Assembly: GCA_015491585.1 (NCBI GenBank)
Contig: WFVQ01000138.1
Span: 1-16,394, forward strand
Reading direction: 5' to 3'
DNA: 16,394 nt
Source of the DNA: Deltaproteobacteria bacterium
Lineage (GTDB): Bacteria; Desulfobacterota; Dissulfuribacteria; Dissulfuribacterales; S140-46
Below, one piece after another: positions 1-6,942 of this stretch. A model generated the notes under the pieces. That model made no database searches, was not told the DNA's origin, and saw only the letters and a list, made by a program, of their open reading frames with translations. Both the position numbers and the translations under genes were made by a program. Position 1 is the first letter of the stretch. The number at the start of each line of letters is the position of its first letter.

Positions 1-2
1 TA

Positions 3-2957
3 TTCGCCCCCTCCCGCCTGCCGAAGCTGGTGGTGGCCACCAATATCGCCGAGACATCGGTTACGGTTCCAGGCATAAGCTGCGTAATAGACTCGGGACT
101 GGCAAGGATAGCCCGCTACAACGTCAGGTCCAGGACCAAGGCCCTGCCGGTCTCTCCCATCTCAAGGGCCAGCGCAGACCAGCGTGCCGGAAGGGCCGGG
201 AGGGTCAAAAAAGGGATATGCATACGGCTGTACAGCGAAGACGACTACCTCTCGCGCCCAGAGTTCACCCCTCCGGAAATCATGCGCTCTAACCTGGCCG
301 AGGTGATACTACGCCTGAAGGAGCTCAATCTCGGCGATCCCGAAGAGTTTCCCTTCGTGGATCCCCCCTCTCCCAGAGTAGTGAGAGATGGAATGGAGAC
401 CCTCAAGGAGCTGGGGGCCATATCCAAGGCAGGGCGACTGACCCGGCTAGGAAGGCTCATGGCCCGCCTTCCGCTGGATCCCAGGATATCCAGGATGCTG
501 ATCGAGGCATCGAGACGGGAAGCCCTGAGCGAGGTGGTGGTGATAGCGGCCGCCCTCTCCATCCAGGATCCGAGGGAGTTCCCGCTGGATAAAGAAGAGG
601 CAGCGAAAGCCGCCCATGCCAGGTTAGTGGCGCCTTTTGCGGGTGACACCCCTGCACCTTCGGACTTCATGACGTTTCTGTACCTATGGCGCGCCTACCA
701 GGGAGAGAAGGAGAAAGGGGCGGGAAAAGGACGGTTGAGACGGTTCTGCCGCGAACACTTCCTGTCATTCAGGCGCATGGAAGAGTGGGCGGACATCGTC
801 GCCCAGATCACCTCCATATTGAAGGATTCTCCCATAGCGCAATGGAACGGATCGCCGGCCAGCTACGCCGACATCCATAAATCGGTACTCGCCGGCTTCC
901 TGTCCAACGTGGCCCTGCAGCACGAGAAGAAGAGATACAAGGGGGCCAAGGGCAAGGAACTCCTCCTGTTTCCAGGATCATACCTCTACAAGTCACCGCC
1001 CAAATGGATCGTTGCAGCGGAGCTCGTGGAGACCTCACGGCTATTCGCCAGGACCTGCGCCAAGGTGGAACCAGAGTGGATCGAAGAGGTCGCGGGGTCT
1101 CAAGCCGTCAAGAGCTACAGCGACCCGGCCTGGGATCCCAGGCGCGGTGAGGTGATGGCCCGGGAGAAGGTCACACTGTACGGACTCACACTGGTGGAAG
1201 GGCGCCGATGTCGGTTCGCCCCAGTGGACCCTGCCCAGGCCAGGGAGATCTTCGTGAGGCAAGGGCTCGCGCCAGCGGACTTCGTCAGAAAGATACCCTT
1301 CGTAGTCCACAACAGGCGCGTGATGGAAGAGGTGGAGGCGCTGGAGGAGCGCTTCAGGGCCAGGGACATAATGGCCGATCCAGAAGCCCTGGTGGGCTTC
1401 TTCGAACAGGGGCTTGAAACCCTGGAGCGCGCATGGAACAGGAAGCGCCGTTTCCGGCGGCGCAGGCTCATAACCGGCGAGAGGGAACTCCTGGACGCCA
1501 TCAGGGCCGTGGGAGGCGACTCCATGCTTCGCCTTACCAGAGAGATCCTCATGCGCCGGATCCCTGCCGCCAAGGAGATGGAGCTGTTTCCAGGCCACGT
1601 GAAGATCGCTGGCAGGGAAGTGGCCCTGGAATACACTTTCGCCCCAGGGACCGACGAGGATGGCGCCACCGCCATCATCCCTCTGGACCTGCTTTTCCAG
1701 ATGGAGCAAGAGGAGCTGGAATGGCTGATCCCAGGTCAGCTTGAGGAGAAGATAACCAGCTATCTAAAACTGCTTCCAAAGAAATACCGCCGCAACCTGG
1801 TTCCCCTCTCCAGGAGCGCGGAGCGGCTGATGGAATGGCTGGAGGCGCGGCAGGAGAAGGGGAGGTTCGCCGAGGAGATGCGCGAGGGCTTGATCAGAGA
1901 GTTAGGTGTGATCGTCCCAGAGAGCGAGATGCCTTCCACCTCGGACCTGCCTCACCACCTTCGCCTGAGGATCAAAGTCGTTGACGGTGCCGGGAGGTGC
2001 ATCGGCACCGGCAGGGATCTGAATGCACTCAAGGCCGCCCTGTCCAGGAAGGCGTCCTCTTCCCTTGATGGTCCAGACTGGACAAGGATCAAGAAGAGGC
2101 ACGAGAGGGAGGGTATCAGACGTATAGAGGAGCTTCCCCAGCATCTCGCGCCGGTTGAGGGGCCAGGAGGGGCTATGGCCTATCCGGCCCTGGTAGCGGG
2201 AGACGACGGGACAGTGGCCGTCAAACTTCTTCCCACCCTCCACGAGGCCCTCCATCTCAGCAGAATTGGAGCGGCGCGCCTGCTCAGGCGGCACCTGGCG
2301 CAGGAGTTCGACTACCTGGAAAGAAACTGTATCCCCAAGAGTCTCCATCCCGGCCAGCTTCTATACCTGGGGGGGCGGGAGCGGCTGCAACGGGAGTTCT
2401 CCGCCTTCCTCACCGGACTGTTACTGGGAAGCTTTTCCTCGGTTCCCGGCAGGAACGACCTGGATGAACTGGCTGCTTCTCTGAAGGGCCGGGTATGGAG
2501 CAGGGCGCGTGCTTATGTCTCCATACTCCAAGAGATCCTCGGGGAGAGGGCCACGGTCGTCAATTTTTTGACCAATCTGGTCAACAAGCTGAATTATTCC
2601 CCTAAGGTGAAGGAGCGGTTCCACCGTAAATTCTCCGCTGAACTGGACTCTCTATGCGGCCCGGGCTTTCTCGAACTCGCGGACGAAGAGTTCTTCATGA
2701 ACCTCCCCCGCTACCTGAAGGGGCTTAAGGTGAGGATGGAGCGCTGCTACGCCGATCCCGCAAAGGACAGAGAGAAGGAGGCCAGGCTGGAGCCTTTCCG
2801 CAGGCGCATGGCAGAGGCCGAGAAGGAGGCCGCCTCCCACGGAGCACGATCCGGCCAACTGCTCCTTGAGGCTCGAAAGGAGCTGGAGGAGGCCAAGATC
2901 CGGATATTCGCCCCGGAGCTTGGCACGCCTCGTGCATTACCCCAGGCGCGAAAGTAG
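3..2957 (+). CDS. hrpA: HrpA-type DEAH-box ATP-dependent RNA helicase, C-terminal part (5' end outside window)
   Basis: The reading frame is open from the left edge, so the start and the N-terminal RecA-like lobe (Walker A, DEAH box) lie outside. What remains begins in the second RecA lobe. Helicase motif V (TNIAETSVTVPG) lies near positions 39-74 and motif VI (QRAGRAGR) near 180-203. Next comes the helicase-associated winged-helix/HA2 region with its typical RPEFTPPEI segment. After an OB-like part comes a long basic C-terminal half matching the DUF3418 region found only in HrpA. HrpA proteins are about 1,300 residues, so roughly the last 980 are here. The family unwinds RNA with ATP and in E. 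coli acts on mRNA and stalled ribosomes; the latter is family knowledge. The frame ends TAG at 2955-2957 with no frameshift. The C-terminal tail (about 2750-2930) is rich in E, K, R and A and probably helical. It is followed by the motA promoter and is not obviously in that operon. Confidence 0.95.
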   Translation, partial: FAPSRLPKLVVATNIAETSVTVPGISCVIDSGLARIARYNVRSRTKALPVSPISRASADQRAGRAGRVKKGICIRLYSEDDYLSRPEFTPPEIMRSNLAEVILRLKELNLGDPEEFPFVDPPSPRVVRDGMETLKELGAISKAGRLTRLGRLMARLPLDPRISRMLIEASRREALSEVVVIAAALSIQDPREFPLDKEEAAKAAHARLVAPFAGDTPAPSDFMTFLYLWRAYQGEKEKGAGKGRLRRFCREHFLSFRRMEEWADIVAQITSILKDSPIAQWNGSPASYADIHKSVLAGFLSNVALQHEKKRYKGAKGKELLLFPGSYLYKSPPKWIVAAELVETSRLFARTCAKVEPEWIEEVAGSQAVKSYSDPAWDPRRGEVMAREKVTLYGLTLVEGRRCRFAPVDPAQAREIFVRQGLAPADFVRKIPFVVHNRRVMEEVEALEERFRARDIMADPEALVGFFEQGLETLERAWNRKRRFRRRRLITGERELLDAIRAVGGDSMLRLTREILMRRIPAAKEMELFPGHVKIAGREVALEYTFAPGTDEDGATAIIPLDLLFQMEQEELEWLIPGQLEEKITSYLKLLPKKYRRNLVPLSRSAERLMEWLEARQEKGRFAEEMREGLIRELGVIVPESEMPSTSDLPHHLRLRIKVVDGAGRCIGTGRDLNALKAALSRKASSSLDGPDWTRIKKRHEREGIRRIEELPQHLAPVEGPGGAMAYPALVAGDDGTVAVKLLPTLHEALHLSRIGAARLLRRHLAQEFDYLERNCIPKSLHPGQLLYLGGRERLQREFSAFLTGLLLGSFSSVPGRNDLDELAASLKGRVWSRARAYVSILQEILGERATVVNFLTNLVNKLNYSPKVKERFHRKFSAELDSLCGPGFLELADEEFFMNLPRYLKGLKVRMERCYADPAKDREKEARLEPFRRRMAEAEKEAASHGARSGQLLLEARKELEEAKIRIFAPELGTPRALPQARK

Positions 2958-2968
2958 CGAAAAGGGTT

Positions 2969-2992
2969 GCCCCCCTTGATTTGACCGGGGGC
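2969..2992 (+). repeat. GC-rich inverted repeat between hrpA and motA
   Basis: GCCCCC (2969-2974) and GGGGGC (2987-2992) are perfectly complementary and enclose a 12-base loop. The loop contains the putative -35 hexamer TTGACC of the motA promoter. There is no T-run after it on either strand, so it is not a classic terminator. It could shape the 3' end of the hrpA transcript or act as a protein site over the -35. Its presence is certain; its role is a guess. Confidence 0.4.
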
Positions 2993-3009
2993 CTGGGAGA
3001 GAAGATAAT
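2981..3009 (+). promoter_or_regulatory. Sigma70-type promoter for motA-motB-pilZ
   Basis: TTGACC (2981-2986) and GATAAT (3004-3009) each match five of six consensus bases, with an optimal 17 bp spacer. Transcription would start near 3016, giving a leader of about 24 nt with the AAGGGG ribosome site at 3026-3031. The sequence gives no sign that this is a flagellar sigma28 or sigma54 promoter. Confidence 0.6.
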
Positions 3010-3039
3010 AGGGATTGGTAAACAAAAGGGGCGTTTTCC

Positions 3040-3801
3040 ATGGATATAGGAACCGTAGCCGGCCTCGTACTGGGCATGGTGCTCATAATTACCGCCATAT
3101 TTCTCGGCGGGAGCATCGGTGCGTTCATCGACATCCCTTCTGTGCTCATAGTCATAGGAGGGACCATCGCCACCACCTTCATCCGCTTCACCCTGCCCGA
3201 TGTTATAGGCAGCATAGGGGTGGCCATGAAGGCCTTCTTCGCCAAGTCCCAGGTTCCTGAGGAGATCATCCAGGAGCTGGTAACCCTCTCGAACATCGCC
3301 AGAAAGGAAGGGCTGCTGAAGTTAGAGAAACAACCCGTCTCCGATCCCTTCCTCAAGAAGGCCATCATGTACTGCGTGGACGGTCACGAGGCCGACTTCA
3401 TCAAGGAGGTCCTGGAGAAGGAGATAGACCTCACCCTGGAGAGGCACGGCCTGGGTCAGAGCATCTTCAACGCTATGGGCGACGCGGCCCCGGCATTCGG
3501 TATGATTGGGACCCTGGTGGGTCTCGTCAACATGCTCGGCAACATGAAGGATCCAGCCAGCATAGGCCCCTCCATGGCGGTCGCCCTTCTCACCACGCTG
3601 TACGGCGCCATCGTGGCCAACCTGATCACCCTTCCCATTGCCGACAAGCTCAAACGCAGGAGCCAGGAAGAGGAGCTGAACAAAAAACTAATAGTGGAAG
3701 GCGTTCTCGGGCTGCAGAAGGGCCTCAACCCCAGAGTGCTCGAAGAGCTGCTGAAGACCTTCCTGCCGCCCAAAAAACGCGGAGAGGCCGCGGAGGAGTA
3801 G
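3040..3801 (+). CDS. motA: Flagellar stator ion-channel subunit A (MotA/PomA family)
   Basis: This is the 253-residue A subunit of the stator. With MotB it forms the inner-membrane ion channel that drives flagellar rotation. There are four membrane segments, at about residues 5-25, 31-50, 150-168 and 178-200. A cytoplasmic loop between the second and third carries R88, K89 and E96, at positions equivalent to charged rotor-contact residues of PomA. The GDAAPAFGMIGTLVGL block supplies the conserved proline (P151), and P199 matches the second conserved proline. The length, the short N-terminus and the MDIGTVAGL-like opening resemble the Vibrio sodium-driven PomA more than the longer E. coli MotA. 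Sodium coupling is therefore likely but inferred. ATG 3040 is preceded by AAGGGG with an 8 bp gap. It has its own promoter and is followed 7 bp later by motB. Confidence 0.95.
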   Translation: MDIGTVAGLVLGMVLIITAIFLGGSIGAFIDIPSVLIVIGGTIATTFIRFTLPDVIGSIGVAMKAFFAKSQVPEEIIQELVTLSNIARKEGLLKLEKQPVSDPFLKKAIMYCVDGHEADFIKEVLEKEIDLTLERHGLGQSIFNAMGDAAPAFGMIGTLVGLVNMLGNMKDPASIGPSMAVALLTTLYGAIVANLITLPIADKLKRRSQEEELNKKLIVEGVLGLQKGLNPRVLEELLKTFLPPKKRGEAAEE

Positions 3802-3808
3802 CAAACAA

Positions 3809-4606
3809 ATGGGAAAGAAATGCGAATGCCCTCCTGGAGCACCGAAATGGATGGTCACCTTCGGCGACCTCATGAGCCTGCTGCTCTGCTTCTTTGTGCT
3901 CCTGCTCTCGTTCTCCACTATGGATCCGGCCATGTACAAGGAGGTCTCTGGCTCGCTCAAAAATGCCTTCGGCGTGCAGCGCGACGAGATCGTCTACGAG
4001 ATACCCAAGGGAATCGACGTGGTCTCCAGGGACTTTACACCAATCTTCAACGTCGATGTGGTCCTGGAGAAGATCAAGTCGGCGCTAAGGTTAGAACTCC
4101 TCAAGGGCGAGATCCAGGTCGAGGCCCTGAAGGACCGCGTGATCCTCAGGCTCAATGATGACGTGACCTTCAAGCCCGGCAGCGCCAACCTCGTTCCCCA
4201 GGCACTGCCGATCCTGGACAAGATCCGGGAGGTAATCGAGGTGGTTCCGGGAGAGATACTGGTCGCTGGCCACACCGATGACACCCCGATCCACACCGAC
4301 CGGTTCCCCTCCAACTGGGCTCTCTCCGCCATGCGCGCCTGCACAGTGGTGGACGTTTTGCTGGCACCGGGTACAATATCCAAGCGGAGGATGGCTGCGG
4401 TGGGATATGGAGACAGCCGCCCCAGGGTCCCCAACGACTCCCCCGAGAACAAGAAGAAGAACCGCAGGGTAGAGATAATATTCATGCAGCCGCCGCACCC
4501 GGAGGAGTTTCAGGTCACTCCTGTGGACGAGAAGGGGCTGCCAGAACAAGAACTCCTCCCGCCTCCTCCCACATCCATGAAAGAAAGACCAGAGCGAGGT
4601 GTGTGA
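3809..4606 (+). CDS. motB: Flagellar stator subunit B (MotB/PomB family, OmpA-like C-terminus)
   Basis: This is the 265-residue B subunit. It pairs with MotA, carries the ion-binding aspartate and anchors the stator to peptidoglycan. A short cytoplasmic N-terminus with a KCECPPG motif, as in PomB, leads into one membrane helix at about residues 17-37. D20, in FGDLMSLLLCFFVLLL, is the expected ion-binding Asp. A plug/linker region of about 70 residues follows, shorter than in Vibrio PomB. The OmpA-like domain at about residues 105-230 has AGHTDDTP (153-160), SNWALSAMRA (168-177) and NRRVEI (218-223). A proline-rich tail ends the protein. The GGAGGAG ribosome site lies in the end of motA, and the stop TGA overlaps the next gene's ATG by one base. 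The pair stands alone, with no other flagellar structural genes in the window. Confidence 0.95.
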   Translation: MGKKCECPPGAPKWMVTFGDLMSLLLCFFVLLLSFSTMDPAMYKEVSGSLKNAFGVQRDEIVYEIPKGIDVVSRDFTPIFNVDVVLEKIKSALRLELLKGEIQVEALKDRVILRLNDDVTFKPGSANLVPQALPILDKIREVIEVVPGEILVAGHTDDTPIHTDRFPSNWALSAMRACTVVDVLLAPGTISKRRMAAVGYGDSRPRVPNDSPENKKKNRRVEIIFMQPPHPEEFQVTPVDEKGLPEQELLPPPPTSMKERPERGV

Positions 4607-5196
4607 TGTCAGCAGAGAGAGAAGACAGGCGCCGCTACATAAGGGTCAAGGACCGGATCTTGATGGAGATAAAGCTCCTCGACGAGGAGACAGTGATGGG
4701 CCTGATTCACGGCTACGAGAGCGGAGAGGACGTGCCGTGGCGCGAAGTCTCTCCAGCCAACATGATCAAGAACGTCACCCTGCCCCTCAAACGGATCCAG
4801 GAGAGAGACGAGGCCTTGGCTACCATGCTGGAGGTCATAGACGGAAAGCTCAACCTGATCCTGAAGGCGCTATACAAAGAGAAGCTGGACTATCCCAACA
4901 AGTCGGTCTTAGTAGATCTTAGCGCGGCAGGAGTGGCATTCCGCACGTCCACGCCTATGGAGGTGGGCCAGTACGTACAACTCGACATCGGCCTGCTGCC
5001 CGAAAACCACTTCTTCCGCACCTTTGGCAAGGTGGTGCGGCAGCAAGAGCTGCCCGACGGAGGCTACGAGATAGGTATAGAATTCATCTGGATGCTGGCA
5101 GACGACAAGGACAAACTGATAGAACACGTCTTCCAACGGCAGGTACAACAGCTCAGGATGATGCGTCAACGGAGGGAAGAGGAGGAGGAATTCTAA
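4606..5196 (+). CDS. PilZ-domain c-di-GMP receptor with long helical insertion
   Basis: This is a 196-residue cytoplasmic protein. Both c-di-GMP motifs of PilZ domains are present: RxxxR at R9-R13 (RRYIR) and DxSxxG at D104-G109 (DLSAAG). The beta-barrel continues to about residue 165. The two motifs are normally 20-30 residues apart; here about 90 residues lie between them. That stretch (about 25-98) looks mostly helical, with a heptad-like part at 60-92 (LKRIQERDEALATMLEVIDG). This resembles the tetrameric tPilZ type described in Xanthomonas. The C-terminus is a charged helix ending in poly-Glu. I chose ATG 4606, in TGATG overlap with the motB stop and with GAGGT 5 bp upstream. GTG 4603 is also possible. 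Coupling to motAB suggests it tunes motor output or stator behaviour in response to c-di-GMP, which is inferred from position. Confidence 0.85.
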   Translation: MSAEREDRRRYIRVKDRILMEIKLLDEETVMGLIHGYESGEDVPWREVSPANMIKNVTLPLKRIQERDEALATMLEVIDGKLNLILKALYKEKLDYPNKSVLVDLSAAGVAFRTSTPMEVGQYVQLDIGLLPENHFFRTFGKVVRQQELPDGGYEIGIEFIWMLADDKDKLIEHVFQRQVQQLRMMRQRREEEEEF

Positions 5197-5202
5197 AAAC
5201 CG

Positions 5203-6942
5203 CTATCCTATCTGAATAAGCCCCTCTCCTGGTACGTACTTCAGCCGAAACTGCACCTTGGTAGTGGGAGCTGCTGGAGAGTTTGACCAAGACAGCTCCT
5301 GCTGGTTGCACTGAACCAGGATAGTACCATTGCCCTGTATCGTACCCATGACCTTGATCTCAAGGGTGTGGAGCCTCTCTTCCAACTCCTTTATCTGGCT
5401 CCGGTACTCCTCCAGCTCGTGTCTGGTCTCATTTAGCCGCTCCTGGGCGACCACCACTGCCTCCACGCCCTTTGCAATGCCCTTGAGCTTGCCCTGATAC
5501 TGGGAGTGGAGGCCTGCTGCGCTGGACTTCACTCGCTCGGTGGTGACCTCTCCCTTGAGGAGCTTTGTTACCAGGCCTCTCACCAGGTTCAGACTATCTA
5601 TTATTGGACCCTCCTTGTAGTTCTGTTGTACAAGCTGCATCTTCGAAACCAGTATGGCCACCCGATCCTTCACCCTGCCAGTCCATGTTTCCAGGGCGGT
5701 CTCTGCGGCCTTAAGCTTCTTGCTCAGTTTCTTCAGCTCCAGGAACAACTCCGGCGCCAACTCTATGGTGAGGATGTTCCTCACGTTTATGCCCTCCAGG
5801 TAAATCTGATGGCCCTGGAGATGTGCCATCCCACAGAGCACATAGGGGACTCCCTTGGGCTTGAAGAATATCTTTTCACCAGCGACCCTGGACTGGCTAC
5901 ACTCTCTCTGGACCAGGACGAACTCCTTGGCGTCAAGCTGGGCATTCAGACACGATCCCACGGTAATATTCTTCCCGGCCTTCACATTGCTCTTGACGAA
6001 GATGGCGCTGAAGGTCTTGGAGACGTCTATCTTCTGCCCCTCGACCGACCCGTGGACCTCGAGGTTGCCGTCAACGATGACCGAAAACTGCCCCTTTATG
6101 TCCCCTTTGACCACCACGTCGGCCATGCAGCGTATCTCTTCCAGCTCGCTACCAAGATTGCCGGTAGTAAAATCGACATTAATGACCTCGATCTTGTTCT
6201 GGACCGAAATCTTCCTCAACTTCTCAGGCGCCCGCACCTCGCCCTCGAACTCACATATCACCACCCCCGGCTTCTCGGCCACGAACTCCTCTATATGGCG
6301 GGACTTCTCCTCGTCGAATCCCTCCTTCTTGACGACCCCCTCGCCTTTGGAGATGGAGATCGCCCTGCCCGGCCTGGGTTCGATGGGCTTTCCGAATATG
6401 TCTATGCCGGGAACCCCTGCGGTGGGCTCGTAGAGACGAACCAGGAGATCCCCCTCCCTGGCCTGGGGAAAGCGGTTGATCTCGCGGAAATCTATACTGC
6501 CGTCCTCTCGGAGCTTACCGGCCTTGACCTCGTAGTCTATGAAGGTCTCAACGAACGAATCCAGGCCATTCAGCGGAGCCTCTCCCCTGATGGAGAGAGT
6601 CCTTATCTCGGGATCGAGGCATATGGTGACCTTACGGGGCCTCAGCTCCGCATCGTCAGCGGCCACAAGAAAAACCTGCTCCGCGTAATCATTAGCCTCC
6701 AGCTTCTCGGCTATATCCGGAGGGATCTCGACGTTGTAGTGTTCCAGGACCTCCCGCAGTACCGGAAAGACCTGGTCTGGCGGCAGCTCCCTGGGCGGAG
6801 GTATGTCTATGGCCACCTTGAGTACCGCCCCCTCGTGGCGCACCTCCTGGGCAGAGGAGAGCATCTTCTCAACCAGGCCATCCTCCTGGCCTTTCTCCTT
6901 CTTCTCCTCTTCGTCGAATATGCTGAGATCGACGTCACTCAT
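5203..6942 (-). CDS. fapA: FapA/DUF342 family polymer-forming-like protein
   Basis: This is a 579-residue soluble protein. An acidic, disordered N-terminus (1-25) precedes an alpha/beta region (about 40-160). The DUF342/FapA hallmark GVPGIDIFGKPIEPRPGR lies at about 176-193. Then comes a repetitive, probably right-handed beta-helix stretch (about 230-390) with units such as ADVVVKGDIKG and DGNLEVHGSVEG. A long coiled-coil region (about 398-435 and 495-530) follows, then a short beta tail. FapA in Vibrio affects polar flagellum placement, but most DUF342 proteins have no known role. I chose ATG 6942, which overlaps the end of the radical SAM gene by 8 bp. An upstream in-frame start near 7032 would give 30 more low-complexity residues and a 98 bp overlap, which is less likely. 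It converges on pilZ with a 6 bp gap and no visible terminator. Its position beside motAB-pilZ supports a motility-linked role (inference). Confidence 0.8.
   Translation of the reverse strand: MSDVDLSIFDEEEKKEKGQEDGLVEKMLSSAQEVRHEGAVLKVAIDIPPPRELPPDQVFPVLREVLEHYNVEIPPDIAEKLEANDYAEQVFLVAADDAELRPRKVTICLDPEIRTLSIRGEAPLNGLDSFVETFIDYEVKAGKLREDGSIDFREINRFPQAREGDLLVRLYEPTAGVPGIDIFGKPIEPRPGRAISISKGEGVVKKEGFDEEKSRHIEEFVAEKPGVVICEFEGEVRAPEKLRKISVQNKIEVINVDFTTGNLGSELEEIRCMADVVVKGDIKGQFSVIVDGNLEVHGSVEGQKIDVSKTFSAIFVKSNVKAGKNITVGSCLNAQLDAKEFVLVQRECSQSRVAGEKIFFKPKGVPYVLCGMAHLQGHQIYLEGINVRNILTIELAPELFLELKKLSKKLKAAETALETWTGRVKDRVAILVSKMQLVQQNYKEGPIIDSLNLVRGLVTKLLKGEVTTERVKSSAAGLHSQYQGKLKGIAKGVEAVVVAQERLNETRHELEEYRSQIKELEERLHTLEIKVMGTIQGNGTILVQCNQQELSWSNSPAAPTTKVQFRLKYVPGEGLIQIG

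Noticed and set aside
5197..5202. Bidirectional terminator between pilZ and fapA
   Set aside because: The gap is 6 bp, and the G/A-rich and C/T-rich ends on either side do not form a convincing stem.
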